A stretch of 41,690 nucleotides of DNA from Pseudomonas gingeri (lineage in GTDB: Bacteria; Pseudomonadota; Gammaproteobacteria; Pseudomonadales; Pseudomonadaceae): the NCBI RefSeq assembly GCF_013385425.1, contig NZ_JACAQA010000009.1:1-41690 (forward strand). The letters run 5' to 3'. Positions 8,442 through 17,333 of this stretch are shown here, piece after piece. The position numbers were made by a program, and so were the translations under genes. Below the pieces are notes generated by a model. The model was not told the DNA's origin. It saw nothing but the letters and a program-made list of their open reading frames with translations, and made no database searches. The first letter of the stretch is position 1. Each line of letters starts with the position of its first letter.

Positions 8442-11117
8442 TCAGGCGCCCGCGTCGCTGAACTGGTAATGCAATTCGTTATCCCGCTCACTGATCCGCA
8501 CCCCCGCCAGCGCCTTGCCTTCGAGCATGCGCGTGAGGAATTCGCGGCTCATGTCCGGCAGCAGGCTGTTGGTCAGGATGGTGTCGATCATCCTGCCGCC
8601 GCTCTCCGTCTCGGTGCAGCGCGAAACGATCAGGTCCACCACTCCGTCGTCGAAATCGAAGGCCACCTTGTGGGTGCTTTCCACGCGCTTCTTGATCCGT
8701 CCCAACTGCAAGCGGGTGATCGCCTTGAGCATGGTGTCGCTCAGCGGATAGTAAGGAATGGTCACCAACCGCCCCAGCAACGCCGGCGGGAAAATCTCCA
8801 GCAACGGCTGGCGTAGCGCCTTGGCGATCTCCTCCGGGTCCGGCACGTTGCCGGCGTCCTTGCACAGATGCGAGATCAGTTCGGTACCGGCGTTGGTGGT
8901 CAGCAGGATCAGGGTGTTCTTGAAGTCGATCACCCGGCCTTCGCCGTCTTCCATCACGCCCTTGTCGAAAACCTGGAAAAAGATCTCGTGCACGTCCGGG
9001 TGGGCCTTTTCCACCTCGTCCAGCAACACCACGCTGTAAGGCTTGCGCCGCACGGCTTCAGTCAGCACGCCACCTTCGCCGTAACCGACATAGCCGGGCG
9101 GGGCGCCCTTGAGCGTCGAAACGGTATGAGCTTCCTGGAACTCGCTCATATTGATGGTGATGACGTTCTGCTCGCCGCCGTACATGGCTTCGGCCAGGGC
9201 CAGGGCGGTTTCGGTCTTGCCCACGCCCGAGGTGCCAGCGAGCATGAACACGCCGATCGGCTTGCTCGGGTTGTCGAGGCCGGCGCGGGAGGTCTGGATG
9301 CGCTTGGCGATCATCCGCAGGGCATGGTCCTGGCCGATGATGCGCTTCTGCAGATGCAGGTCGAGGTTGAGCACGGTTTCCAGTTCGTTGCGGGCCATGC
9401 GGCCCACCGGAATGCCGGTCCAGTCGGCCACCACCGAAGCCACAGCCTGATAGTCCACGGTCGGCAGGATCAACGGGGTTTCGCCTTGCAGGGTGCTGAG
9501 GCGCTGTTGCAGATCGACCAGTTTTTCCCGCAGCGCGTGGCCCAGCTCGATATCGATGTCCACCACGCCGGCGCTTGCGCGCAGCTCGGCGCGGGTGGCG
9601 AGCAGTTCGTCCACCAGGGCTTTCTCATCGGCCCAGCGCACTTCCAGTTCGGCCAGGCGCTCGCGTTCGGCGTTCAACAGGTTCTCGCTGTTGCTGCGTC
9701 GCGCGGCGGTATCGACGCCGATGGCATGTTCGCGGGCAATGATCTGCAACTCGATTTCCAGCGCTTCGATACGTCGACGGCTGTCATCCACTTCGGCGGG
9801 CACCGCATGCAGGCTGATGGCAACCCGGGCGCAGGCGGTGTCCAGCAGGCTGACGGATTTGTCCGGCAACTGGCGCGCCGGAATATAACGGTGCGACAGC
9901 TTGACCGAGGCCTCCAGCGCTTCGTCGAGGATCTGCACCTGATGGTGTTTTTCCATGGTCGAGGCAACGCCGCGCATCATCAGCAGGGCCTTGTCTTCCG
10001 ACGGCTCGGCGACCTGCACCACCTGGAAACGGCGGGTCAGGGCCGGGTCTTTCTCGATGTGTTTCTTGTACTCGGCCCAGGTGGTCGCGGCCACGGTGCG
10101 CAAGGTGCCACGGGCCAGTGCCGGTTTCAGCAGGTTGGCCGCGTCACCAGTGCCGGCGGCGCCACCGGCACCCACCAGGGTGTGGGCTTCGTCGATAAAC
10201 AGGATGATCGGCTTGGGCGAGGCCTGGACGTCTTCGATGACCTGGCGCAGGCGCTGTTCGAACTCGCCTTTCATGCTTGCGCCGGCCTGCAGCAGGCCGA
10301 CATCGAGGCTGCGCAGCTCCACATCTTTCAGGGCTGGCGGCACGTCGCCGGCGACGATGCGCAGGGCAAAGCCTTCGACCACGGCGGTCTTGCCGACGCC
10401 GGCTTCGCCCGTGAGGATCGGGTTGTTCTGGCGCCGACGCATCAGGATATCCACCAACTGGCGAATCTCCTCATCGCGACCGACGATAGGGTCGAGCTTG
10501 CCGCTGCGGGCTTGCTCGGTCAGGTCCACGGTAAAACGCTTGAGGGCTTCCTGCTTGCCCATGGCGCTGGGGGCCATGGCGCCGCTGGCTTCGCCCGGCA
10601 CCGCCCCGGCGGTGAAGCCGTCGCTGGCACCCAGGTGATTTTCCGGCGAGTCGCCGACATATTCGTCAAAGCGTTCGCTCAGGGCCTCGACCTTGATCTT
10701 GTCGAACTCCGACGACAGCGCCAGCAAGGCATGGCGCAGGCTCGGGGTCTTGAGGATGCCGAGTATCAGGTAGCCGGTGCGTACCTGGCTTTCGCCGAAC
10801 ATCAGGCTGCCATAGACCCAGCCGCGTTCCACGGCTTCTTCGACGTGGGACGAGAGGTCGGTGATCGAGGTCGAGCCGCGCGGCAGGCGGTCCAGGGCGT
10901 CGGTCAGGTCGCGGGCCAGGCGCGCCGGTTCGATGTTGAACTGGCGGATCAGGCGGTGCAGGTCCGAGTCCTGCAATTGCAGCAACTGATGCAGCCAGTG
11001 GCTCAGTTCCACATACGGATTGCCCCGCAGTTTGCAGAACACCGTGGCGGCTTCGATGGCCTTGTAGGCAACGCTGTTGAGTTTGCCGAATAACGCGGCG
11101 CGGCTGATTTCACCCAT
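8442..11117 (-). CDS. tssH: T6SS sheath-recycling AAA+ ATPase TssH (ClpV)
   Basis: An 891-residue ClpV of standard length. Domains: a Clp N-domain (about 10-155) that binds the sheath; a first AAA+ module with Walker A GEAGVGKT (237-244) and Walker B ILFIDEAH; a coiled-coil middle domain (about 420-530); and a second AAA+ module with GTSGVGKT (about 628-635) and VVLLDEVEKAHPDVHEIFFQ. It uses ATP to unfold contracted TssBC sheath in the cytoplasm. The ATG lies 8 nt after an AAGGAG ribosome site and overlaps the tssG stop by 8 nt, so the two are translationally coupled. The middle domain and paired ATPase sites separate it from ClpA/ClpC, and the neighbours settle the identity. Confidence 0.97.
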   Translation of the reverse strand: MGEISRAALFGKLNSVAYKAIEAATVFCKLRGNPYVELSHWLHQLLQLQDSDLHRLIRQFNIEPARLARDLTDALDRLPRGSTSITDLSSHVEEAVERGWVYGSLMFGESQVRTGYLILGILKTPSLRHALLALSSEFDKIKVEALSERFDEYVGDSPENHLGASDGFTAGAVPGEASGAMAPSAMGKQEALKRFTVDLTEQARSGKLDPIVGRDEEIRQLVDILMRRRQNNPILTGEAGVGKTAVVEGFALRIVAGDVPPALKDVELRSLDVGLLQAGASMKGEFEQRLRQVIEDVQASPKPIILFIDEAHTLVGAGGAAGTGDAANLLKPALARGTLRTVAATTWAEYKKHIEKDPALTRRFQVVQVAEPSEDKALLMMRGVASTMEKHHQVQILDEALEASVKLSHRYIPARQLPDKSVSLLDTACARVAISLHAVPAEVDDSRRRIEALEIELQIIAREHAIGVDTAARRSNSENLLNAERERLAELEVRWADEKALVDELLATRAELRASAGVVDIDIELGHALREKLVDLQQRLSTLQGETPLILPTVDYQAVASVVADWTGIPVGRMARNELETVLNLDLHLQKRIIGQDHALRMIAKRIQTSRAGLDNPSKPIGVFMLAGTSGVGKTETALALAEAMYGGEQNVITINMSEFQEAHTVSTLKGAPPGYVGYGEGGVLTEAVRRKPYSVVLLDEVEKAHPDVHEIFFQVFDKGVMEDGEGRVIDFKNTLILLTTNAGTELISHLCKDAGNVPDPEEIAKALRQPLLEIFPPALLGRLVTIPYYPLSDTMLKAITRLQLGRIKKRVESTHKVAFDFDDGVVDLIVSRCTETESGGRMIDTILTNSLLPDMSREFLTRMLEGKALAGVRISERDNELHYQFSDAGA

Positions 11118-12162
11118 GGTCCGGGCTCCTTGAATGGTGGGCCGAGGTGGCCTGATCGGCGTAGTGCCGGGCCAGGATCAGGTCCTTGGCGTCTTCTTGG
11201 GGTTGGCCGAGCCAGGTGTTGAAACCCAGGCGGAATTGGCCGTTGAGTTGCAGCTTGGGCACTTGCGGCTGTTCCAGGACCAGGTTCAGGTCCCAGTCCA
11301 GCTCGTGCCCCAGGTATTCGGCGACCCAGGCCACCAGGTGGCGGAAGGGTTCACCGTCGGGCAGCAGGCCCATGTAGTCGGCCAGCTTGAGCGGGCCGAC
11401 GCGGATGCGGAATTTGTGCTGGCGGTCCCAGACATGCTGGCCCATGCAGAAGTCGACGCCCAGCTGGTGCGCGCTGACGCCGACACGGCTGCGCTCCGGC
11501 AGGTGCAGCCATTGGCCGACGTACTCCTCGATCTGCACCGGCAGCCCGAAATACTCCTGGAGGATGGCGCGCAGGCCGTCGGGGTAGCGGGTCTGGGCGG
11601 CGAGGTGGCCGCTGAAGTGCAGCTTGGCGGTGTCCGGGATCAGCCCCTGTTTCAGCAGGCTGGGCATGCCCCGGCCACTGAGGGCGGCCAGGCGCGCGGA
11701 CCAGTAGTCGTCGTCCGGGCGGTCATGGCTGACGGTCGGCCGCGCTTCGGCCCAGGCCCGGTAGAACAGGCTCAGCAGGCGATGGTGGAACACATCGAGG
11801 AAGCGCTTGCTGGTGCTGTCGGCATTGTTGCGCTGGCGCTCGCGCATGTACTCGGTCAGGTGCAGCGGCAACGGGCCGTTGGGGCCGCCGAGGCCGAAGA
11901 AGAACTGTTCGAGTCGCGCCGGTGTGGTCTCGCTGGCCGGTGTCATCGACGCCAGGGTCGCCGGGGCGAAGGCGCAGTCGAGCTGCTGGCCGAGGCGCAG
12001 CGGGTCGTCGCTCAGGCGCTGGGAATGGCCGAAGCGCGGCAGGTGCGGCGATTCGCACTCGATACGCCGCAATGCCTGGAAGAAGTCGTATTCCCAGGGT
12101 TCGGCCTGCATCGCCGTGAGCGTGCTCACAGGGTCGGACGGCGTCCGGGCTTGGCTTTCCAT
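11110..12162 (-). CDS. tssG: T6SS baseplate protein TssG
   Basis: A TssG-family protein of up to 350 residues, part of the TssEFG(K) baseplate wedge. The family opening EPWEYDFFQALRRIECESPH (about 21-40) is plain, followed by PRFGHSQRLSDDPLRLGQ and the FFFGLGGPNGPLPLHLTEY block (about 88-106). The start is uncertain. The ATG at 12162 overlaps tssF by 37 nt. A GTG at 12129 would give a 4-nt GTGA overlap with the tssF stop, which is the commoner arrangement. An in-frame ATG at 12111 is also possible. All keep the conserved core. It overlaps clpV downstream by 8 nt. Confidence 0.93.
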   Translation of the reverse strand: MESQARTPSDPVSTLTAMQAEPWEYDFFQALRRIECESPHLPRFGHSQRLSDDPLRLGQQLDCAFAPATLASMTPASETTPARLEQFFFGLGGPNGPLPLHLTEYMRERQRNNADSTSKRFLDVFHHRLLSLFYRAWAEARPTVSHDRPDDDYWSARLAALSGRGMPSLLKQGLIPDTAKLHFSGHLAAQTRYPDGLRAILQEYFGLPVQIEEYVGQWLHLPERSRVGVSAHQLGVDFCMGQHVWDRQHKFRIRVGPLKLADYMGLLPDGEPFRHLVAWVAEYLGHELDWDLNLVLEQPQVPKLQLNGQFRLGFNTWLGQPQEDAKDLILARHYADQATSAHHSRSPDHG

Positions 12163-13985
12163 CGCATGATCTCGCCGCGTTCGGTGGTACGGATCACCGT
12201 CTCGGTAAAACTGTTGATCGACACGTAGCGTGCCAGGAAGCGTTCGAACACCGCGCCGAGGAGGAACACCCCGGTGCCGCGAAACGCGTTTTCATCGAAC
12301 TCCAGGGTGATCTCCAGGCCACGGCCGAAGACGATCGGCCCGGGCATCGGCAGGCGCCGGGTACAGGGTTTGCTGCTGACCTCGCGCAGGCCCTCGATCT
12401 GCAATTGCAGGGCGGCGTCGTTGCTTTCGCCATACAGGCGCAGCAATTCGCGCAGGGCGGCGGCACCCTGGCCGGCTTCGCTCAGCGACAGGTAGTTCAG
12501 CGACAGCTGGCTGATCAGGCGCCAGGCCTGGTTGTCGTGGGCATGGCTGGCCTTTGGGCGACTGGGGCCGGCCAGGCAGCGGATTGCCGAGACCGGCGCG
12601 CTGTCGGCCAGGGTGAAGTCGCTCTTGCCGCTGCCGACGTTCATGAACAGCGGCAGGTCGCGGTTGGTGCACAGGGCGCTGACGCCCAGCTGGCGCAGGT
12701 CGTGGCCGTAGGGCGCCTGGCGGTTGTCCACCAGGCTGATGAAGGTTTCACTGCCGACGTAGGTCGAGCGGGTGCCTTTGCGCCGTTGTTCGCTGGACAG
12801 CACCCGTGGTTCGCGACGCAGGGTGTAGTAGGCCTGGTCGCGGCCATAACGGGATGGATCACGCACGGCATAGAACGGCAGGAACGGCTGGTCGGGCCCG
12901 GTGCCGTGGCCGGTGACGCCGGTCAGCGAGTGGATCTCGAAGTCCATGGGCCGGGTGCGGTCGGCGATCACATGGTGTTCGTTGACCCGCTCGGACAGGT
13001 GGATACGGTCCACCCGACGTGGGAACAGGTTGATCGCCGGGGTGCAGAAGGGCACGAACTGCGCGGCGCCGACGCTGCTTTCCAGGCTCGGGTCAAAGCG
13101 CTCGAAGAGCACGATCAGTTCCAGTTCCTGGCCGGCGCAGCGTTTGACCGCGCGGCCCAGTTCGGCGAATTCGACGAACAGGTAGCGCTGGGGCAGGGCG
13201 AAGTATTCCTGCAGCAGCCGATAGCCCTGGAAGGCTTGTGCCACCACCGGCATCGCCGCTTCGCGGTCGTCGAAGCCGCAGGCGCGCAGGGCATCGGCGG
13301 GCAGGCGTTCGACCCAATCCCCACCGGGGGCACGGGCGAACACCGCGCAGGCATTGCCCAGCAGTTGCTCGTAGAGGCGAAACGGCTGCTCGTCGGCACC
13401 GTTGAGGTAGAGCGGCAGGCTGTCCAGGTCGAGCTGGTTGAACGGCAGTTCGGCGCCGCTGCGCAGGGTCAGGCGCAGGCCGGCCTTGGCCTTCGGCTCG
13501 CTGGCGGCCAGGCGCCCGAGCACCGCCGACGGGTTGCCGAAGTACTCGGCATGGCTGACCTGCAACGGCCACAGCGTCACCGCGTGGGCGCTGCGGTACT
13601 CGCAGGAAGTCTGGGTGTCCTTGCCCAAGGTGGCGCGCAACACGCTGTCCCGGGGCAGGGTGAAACCGCCGGCCAGGGAGCCTTCGTCCGGATCGGTCTG
13701 CAACTGCACCACGGTCATCGACGGTGTCGGCGCCAGGTAGTGCGGGTAGGCGATTTCCAGCAGGTTGTGGGTGAAGGTCGGGTATTCGGCATTGAGCTTG
13801 AGCTGCACCCGCGCGGTGAGGTAGGCGAAACCTTCCAGCAGGCGCTCGACGTAGGGGTCGGCGCAATCGAGCCCGGACAGCGTCAGGCGTCCGGCGATCT
13901 TCGGGTATTCCTTGGCGAACTCGGCGGCGCTTTCGCGCACGTGTTGCAGCTCCTGGTTGTACAGGTCGAGCAGGCGCGGGTTCAT
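12126..13985 (-). CDS. tssF: T6SS baseplate protein TssF
   Basis: A 619-residue TssF of normal length. The N-terminus [20 protein letters not shown] (5-24), then [38 protein letters not shown] and the downstream [15 protein letters not shown], is the family signature. It forms the baseplate wedge with TssE, TssG and TssK around the VgrG hub. Its ATG overlaps the tssE stop by 4 nt (ATGA), giving a coupled tssE-tssF-tssG-clpV block. No disruption is seen. Confidence 0.95.
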   Translation of the reverse strand: MNPRLLDLYNQELQHVRESAAEFAKEYPKIAGRLTLSGLDCADPYVERLLEGFAYLTARVQLKLNAEYPTFTHNLLEIAYPHYLAPTPSMTVVQLQTDPDEGSLAGGFTLPRDSVLRATLGKDTQTSCEYRSAHAVTLWPLQVSHAEYFGNPSAVLGRLAASEPKAKAGLRLTLRSGAELPFNQLDLDSLPLYLNGADEQPFRLYEQLLGNACAVFARAPGGDWVERLPADALRACGFDDREAAMPVVAQAFQGYRLLQEYFALPQRYLFVEFAELGRAVKRCAGQELELIVLFERFDPSLESSVGAAQFVPFCTPAINLFPRRVDRIHLSERVNEHHVIADRTRPMDFEIHSLTGVTGHGTGPDQPFLPFYAVRDPSRYGRDQAYYTLRREPRVLSSEQRRKGTRSTYVGSETFISLVDNRQAPYGHDLRQLGVSALCTNRDLPLFMNVGSGKSDFTLADSAPVSAIRCLAGPSRPKASHAHDNQAWRLISQLSLNYLSLSEAGQGAAALRELLRLYGESNDAALQLQIEGLREVSSKPCTRRLPMPGPIVFGRGLEITLEFDENAFRGTGVFLLGAVFERFLARYVSINSFTETVIRTTERGEIMRWKAKPGRRPTL

Positions 13986-14506
13986 GAACGTCTCCGTTGC
14001 TCGGCGGGCACCACGCGGACATGGCCGGATTCCAGGTCGAGGTCGGTGCGCAGCAGCAGCGGCAATGAGGCCGGCAATGCCCAGAGATCGCCTTCGATCT
14101 CGAAGCTCAGGGCGTTGTGGTTCATCTCGCCGTGGGCGACCTGGGCCCGGACCCGCAGCGTATGGCTGAGGATGCGCGGTTCGAAGGTGGTGATGGCGGT
14201 GTGGATCAGGCCTTCGAGGGCGGCCACATCGATGCTCGACGCGCTGTTGCCCGCCAGCGCCGGCAGGCCGTAGTTGATCACCGAAGTGCCGGCCGGGGTG
14301 TGCAGGGTGGCGTCGGCGTCGAGCAGGCTGGTGCTGTTGAGCAGCCAGGTCAGGTCACGCAGCACCGAGGCCTTGAGTTGGCTCAGGGACAGCACGCGTT
14401 TGTCGCTGCCTTCCTGGAGAGTGCCCGGTTCGTCGTCGGTCAGGCGGTCGAGCAGCGACGGTTGCAGGCGTTCGCGCAGGGTGAGGTCGCTCGCCACGTT
14501 GCTCAT
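13982..14506 (-). CDS. tssE: T6SS baseplate protein TssE (gp25-like)
   Basis: A 174-residue gp25-like baseplate protein that primes sheath assembly. It shows [19 protein letters not shown] (about 10-28), the R-D-L-T-W-L-L-N segment (about 51-58), and the gp25 core with [10 protein letters not shown] (about 76-85) and [15 protein letters not shown], including the conserved E-P-R. It follows hcp after a 146-nt gap and overlaps tssF by 4 nt. In P. aeruginosa HSI-I, as I recall it, tagJ precedes tssE; here it does not. Confidence 0.94.
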   Translation of the reverse strand: MSNVASDLTLRERLQPSLLDRLTDDEPGTLQEGSDKRVLSLSQLKASVLRDLTWLLNSTSLLDADATLHTPAGTSVINYGLPALAGNSASSIDVAALEGLIHTAITTFEPRILSHTLRVRAQVAHGEMNHNALSFEIEGDLWALPASLPLLLRTDLDLESGHVRVVPAEQRRRS

Positions 14507-14652
14507 CGCGCGACGTCACAGGGGCTGGACACTGCGCGGCGGCAGCGCCACTGAACGGGAAACGAAGGCTTGGCCATGCTCGGACACCGGGAATGAATCG
14601 AATTCGGGGTAACACCGCACGCCCCCGACGCTGAGCGCCAGGGGCGCAGGGG
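14507..14652 (-). other. hcp-tssE gap with a possible 34-codon ORF
   Basis: A 146-nt gap where tagJ would sit in P. aeruginosa HSI-I. On the minus strand an open frame runs from a GTG at 14620 to a TGA at 14516-14518, nine nt before the tssE ATG. It encodes 34 residues starting VRCYPEFDSFPVSEHGQ. Its third positions favour G/C like the neighbouring genes, and the spacing to tssE suits coupled translation. No ATG or clear ribosome site precedes it, and I cannot match it to TagJ. It may be a leader peptide, a relic or chance. Confidence 0.25.
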
Positions 14653-15141
14653 TCAGAGCTTGATGTTCGAGCGGATGTTCCAGCCGAACTTGACCGGGCC
14701 GCCTTGCTTGGAGCCGTCGGCTTTCTGCTCCTGGTACTCGACCTTGACCTGGGCGAAGTTCAGGGTGACGTTTTCGGTCAGGCGATCATCGCTGCCCGAA
14801 CCGCCGGTGCTCAGGGAAGTGACCAGCACTTCTTCCAGGTCGATCTTCATGTACTCGACCTGGCTTTCGCCGCCGGCCTTGCGCACCACCAGGGTGACCT
14901 TGTCGATGTGCTTGCCGCTGGCGCAATGCATCATCAGGTTCGGCGAAGCCTTGTCGACGTACTTGGTCAACGACAGGTCTTGGATATTGACCTTGCCGGC
15001 ACCACCGCCACCGCCCATATGCATGTTGCCGGACTGGGACATGCCCCAGCTCCAGTTGAGGACGTCGATTTCCTCTTTGTGGGCCTTGTCCTGGGACTCG
15101 CCCTTGATGTCGCCGATCTTGATGAAGATATCAACAGCCAT
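14653..15141 (-). CDS. hcp: T6SS tube protein Hcp (Hcp1 type)
   Basis: A 162-residue Hcp, very close to P. aeruginosa Hcp1: it opens MAVDIFIKIGDIKGESQDK, then EEIDVLNWSWGMSQSGNMHM, the Gly-rich loop GGGGGAGKVN (about 43-52), and later DRLTENVTLNFAQVKVEYQ. Hcp hexamers stack into the expelled tube and also carry small effectors. The start has a GGAG site 5 nt upstream. It lies 86 nt after tssC, a gap with two hairpins, fitting the usual separate high-level control of hcp. The length is normal, with no C-terminal toxin extension. Confidence 0.98.
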   Translation of the reverse strand: MAVDIFIKIGDIKGESQDKAHKEEIDVLNWSWGMSQSGNMHMGGGGGAGKVNIQDLSLTKYVDKASPNLMMHCASGKHIDKVTLVVRKAGGESQVEYMKIDLEEVLVTSLSTGGSGSDDRLTENVTLNFAQVKVEYQEQKADGSKQGGPVKFGWNIRSNIKL

Positions 15142-15153
15142 GTTTTCTCCAGT

Positions 15154-15204
15154 GTGGTCTTCACCACGATGTGATTAGCCAGGACCCGCCGCGTGGGGGC
15201 GGGT
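15154..15204 (-). promoter_or_regulatory. Two hairpins in the hcp leader
   Basis: In the tssC-hcp gap, arms ACCCGCC (15184-15190) and GGCGGGT (15198-15204) pair across 7 nt, and arms GTGGT (15154-15158) and ACCAC (15163-15167) pair across 4 nt, just upstream of the hcp ribosome site (15147-15150). They could mark a processed 5' end that stabilises hcp mRNA, or partial termination after tssC. Seen as sequence only; function is inferred. Confidence 0.45.
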
Positions 15205-15227
15205 GCGCTGTGGTTGCGGGTTTGGGC

Positions 15228-16721
15228 TTACGCCCCTTTTGCCGACGGCAGTTTCGAGACCAGGCGCAACGAAACGGTCAGGCCTTCGAGCTGGTAGTGC
15301 GGGCGCAGGAAGAACTTGGAGGTGTAGTAACCCGGGTTGCCCTCGACGTCCTCGACCACCACTTCCGCCGCGGCCAGTGGGTGCTGGGCCTTGGTGGTTT
15401 CGGTGGAGTGGGCCGGATCGCCGTCCACGTAGTTGAGGATCCAGTCCTGCAACCAGCGCTGCATCTCGTCCTTCTCTTTGAACGAGCCGATCTTGTCGCG
15501 CACGATGCACTTGAGGTAATGGGCAAAGCGGCAGGTGGCGAACAGGTACGGCAGGCGCGCGGCCAGGTTGGCGTTGGCGGTGGCGTCCGGGTCGTCGTAT
15601 TCGGCCGGTTTCTGCAGCGACTGGGCGCCGATGAACGCGGCGAAGTCGGTGTTCTTCTTGTGCAGCAGCGGCATGAAGCCGTTTTTCGCCAACTCGGCTT
15701 CGCGACGGTCGGAAATCGCGATTTCGGTCGGGCACTTCATGTCCACGCCACCGTCATCGGTGGGGAAGGTGTGGGCCGGCAGGTTCTGCACTTCGCCGCC
15801 GGATTCGACGCCGCGAATCCGCGAGCACCAGCCGTAGTGCTTGAACGAACGGTTGATGTTCGCCGCCATGGCGTAGGCCGCGTTGGCCCAGGTGTACTTG
15901 GCGCTGTCGGCGCCGTCGGTGTCTTCTTCGAAGGCGAAGGCTTCCACCGGATCGGTCTTGGCGCCATAGGGCAGGCGTGCCAGGAAGCGCGGCATGGTCA
16001 GGCCGATGTAGCGCGAGTCTTCCGATTCACGCAGCGAACGCCAGCCGGCATATTCCGGGGTGGTGAAGATCTTGGTCAGGTCGCGGGGGTTCGACAGTTC
16101 CTGCCACGAGCCCATGCCCATCACGGTCGGCGAAGCGGCGGCAATGAACGGCGCGTGCATCGCCGCGCAGACCTTGGACAGCTCGCCGAGCAGCTCGACA
16201 TCCGGTGGCGACTGGTCGAAGTAGTAGTCGCCCACCAGGCAGCCGTAAGGCTCGCCGCCGAACTGGCCGTATTCCTCTTCGTACATTTTCTTGAAGATCG
16301 GGCTCTGGTCCCAGGCCGTGCCCTTGAATTTCTTCAGGGTCTTGTGCAGCTCCGGCTTGGCGATGTTCAGCACGCGGATCTTCAGCTGTTCGTCGCTTTC
16401 GGTGTTGTTGACCAGGTAGTGCAGGCCGCGCCAGGCGCTTTCCAGCTGCTGGAACTCAGGGTGATGGATCACCTGGTTGACCTGCGCGGTGAGCTTGGCG
16501 TCAATGGCGGCGATGATCGATTCGATGGACTTGATGGCGTCGTTGGACGCCAGGTCGGTCTGCGCCAGGGCCTGTTCGGCCAGGGTGCGCACGGCGCCCT
16601 CGACGGCTTCGCGGGCGCGCTCGGTCTTGGGTTTGAATTCCTGCATCAGCAGGTTGGCGAATTCGCTGGGCTCGGTGCTGGTGCCGGGCAACGCCTGGTT
16701 GTCTTGCTGCAACTGGGTCAT
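15228..16721 (-). CDS. tssC: T6SS sheath large subunit TssC
   Basis: A 497-residue TssC (VipB) of normal length. Family markers include ESAWRGLHYLVNNTESDEQL (about 93-112), EYGQFGGEPYGCLVGDYYFD (about 150-169), FIAAASPTVMGMGSW, SEDSRYIGLTMPRFLARLPYG, and the C-terminal VEDVEGNPGYYTSKFFLRPHYQLEGL region that forms the inter-subunit strand. With TssB it builds the contractile sheath. It follows tssB by 15 nt and is the last gene before the hcp leader hairpins. The frame is intact. Confidence 0.97.
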   Translation of the reverse strand: MTQLQQDNQALPGTSTEPSEFANLLMQEFKPKTERAREAVEGAVRTLAEQALAQTDLASNDAIKSIESIIAAIDAKLTAQVNQVIHHPEFQQLESAWRGLHYLVNNTESDEQLKIRVLNIAKPELHKTLKKFKGTAWDQSPIFKKMYEEEYGQFGGEPYGCLVGDYYFDQSPPDVELLGELSKVCAAMHAPFIAAASPTVMGMGSWQELSNPRDLTKIFTTPEYAGWRSLRESEDSRYIGLTMPRFLARLPYGAKTDPVEAFAFEEDTDGADSAKYTWANAAYAMAANINRSFKHYGWCSRIRGVESGGEVQNLPAHTFPTDDGGVDMKCPTEIAISDRREAELAKNGFMPLLHKKNTDFAAFIGAQSLQKPAEYDDPDATANANLAARLPYLFATCRFAHYLKCIVRDKIGSFKEKDEMQRWLQDWILNYVDGDPAHSTETTKAQHPLAAAEVVVEDVEGNPGYYTSKFFLRPHYQLEGLTVSLRLVSKLPSAKGA

Positions 16722-16736
16722 GATCGTTCGTCCTGA

Positions 16737-17252
16737 TTAAGCGCTGGGCTCGGAGTCCTGGGGCTTTGGCGCACTCGCCAGGGCCTGGAGCAACGCCGGA
16801 TCCTTGATGGCCTTCATGATGATTTCTTCGGCGCCGGTCTTGCCGTCCATGTAGGTCAGCAGGTTGGCCAGTTGAGTGCGGGCTTCGAGCAGCTTGTTCA
16901 GGGCGTCGACCTTGCGCGCGACGTTGGCCGGGCTGAAGTCCTCCAGGCTTTCGAAGGTGATGTCCAGGCTCAGGTTGCCTTCGCCGGTCAATTCGTTCGG
17001 CACGTGGAACGCCACCCGTGGCTGCATGGCCTTGAGGCGCGAGTCGAAATTGTCGACGTCGATTTCCAGGAACTTGCGGTCGGCCACCGCTGGCAGCGGT
17101 TCGGCGGGCTTGCCGGCGAGGTCGGCCATCACGCCCATGACGAAGGGCAACTGGACCTTTTTCTCGGCGCCGTAGAGTTCTACGTCGTACTCGATCTGGA
17201 CCCGTGGCGCGCGGTTGCGCGCAATGAATTTCTGAGAGCTGGTGTTCGCCAC
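16737..17252 (-). CDS. tssB: T6SS sheath small subunit TssB
   Basis: A 171-residue TssB (VipA). It carries RAPRVQIEYDVELYGAEKKV (about 14-33) followed by QLPFVMGVMADLAG, the family signature, then DRKFLEIDVDNFDSRLKAM (about 58-76) and the helical C-terminus that contacts TssC. The start is GTG, supported by a GGAG site 7 nt upstream. Just before that site is a small hairpin (GTCGCT/AGCGAC, 17266-17279) that may affect translation. The 81-nt gap to tssA shows nothing else. Confidence 0.96.
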   Translation of the reverse strand: MANTSSQKFIARNRAPRVQIEYDVELYGAEKKVQLPFVMGVMADLAGKPAEPLPAVADRKFLEIDVDNFDSRLKAMQPRVAFHVPNELTGEGNLSLDITFESLEDFSPANVARKVDALNKLLEARTQLANLLTYMDGKTGAEEIIMKAIKDPALLQALASAPKPQDSEPSA

Positions 17253-17333
17253 GTTGTTGCTCCTGGTCGCTCAAGCGACGGTGTTGGCGTTATCGGTGGT
17301 TGCCGTTAACTAAGCGGCGCGGTCTCGGCGGGC

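Noticed and set aside
8868..11093. 741-codon plus-strand frame opposite clpV
   Set aside because: It is an antisense shadow of an intact ClpV with both ATPase sites.
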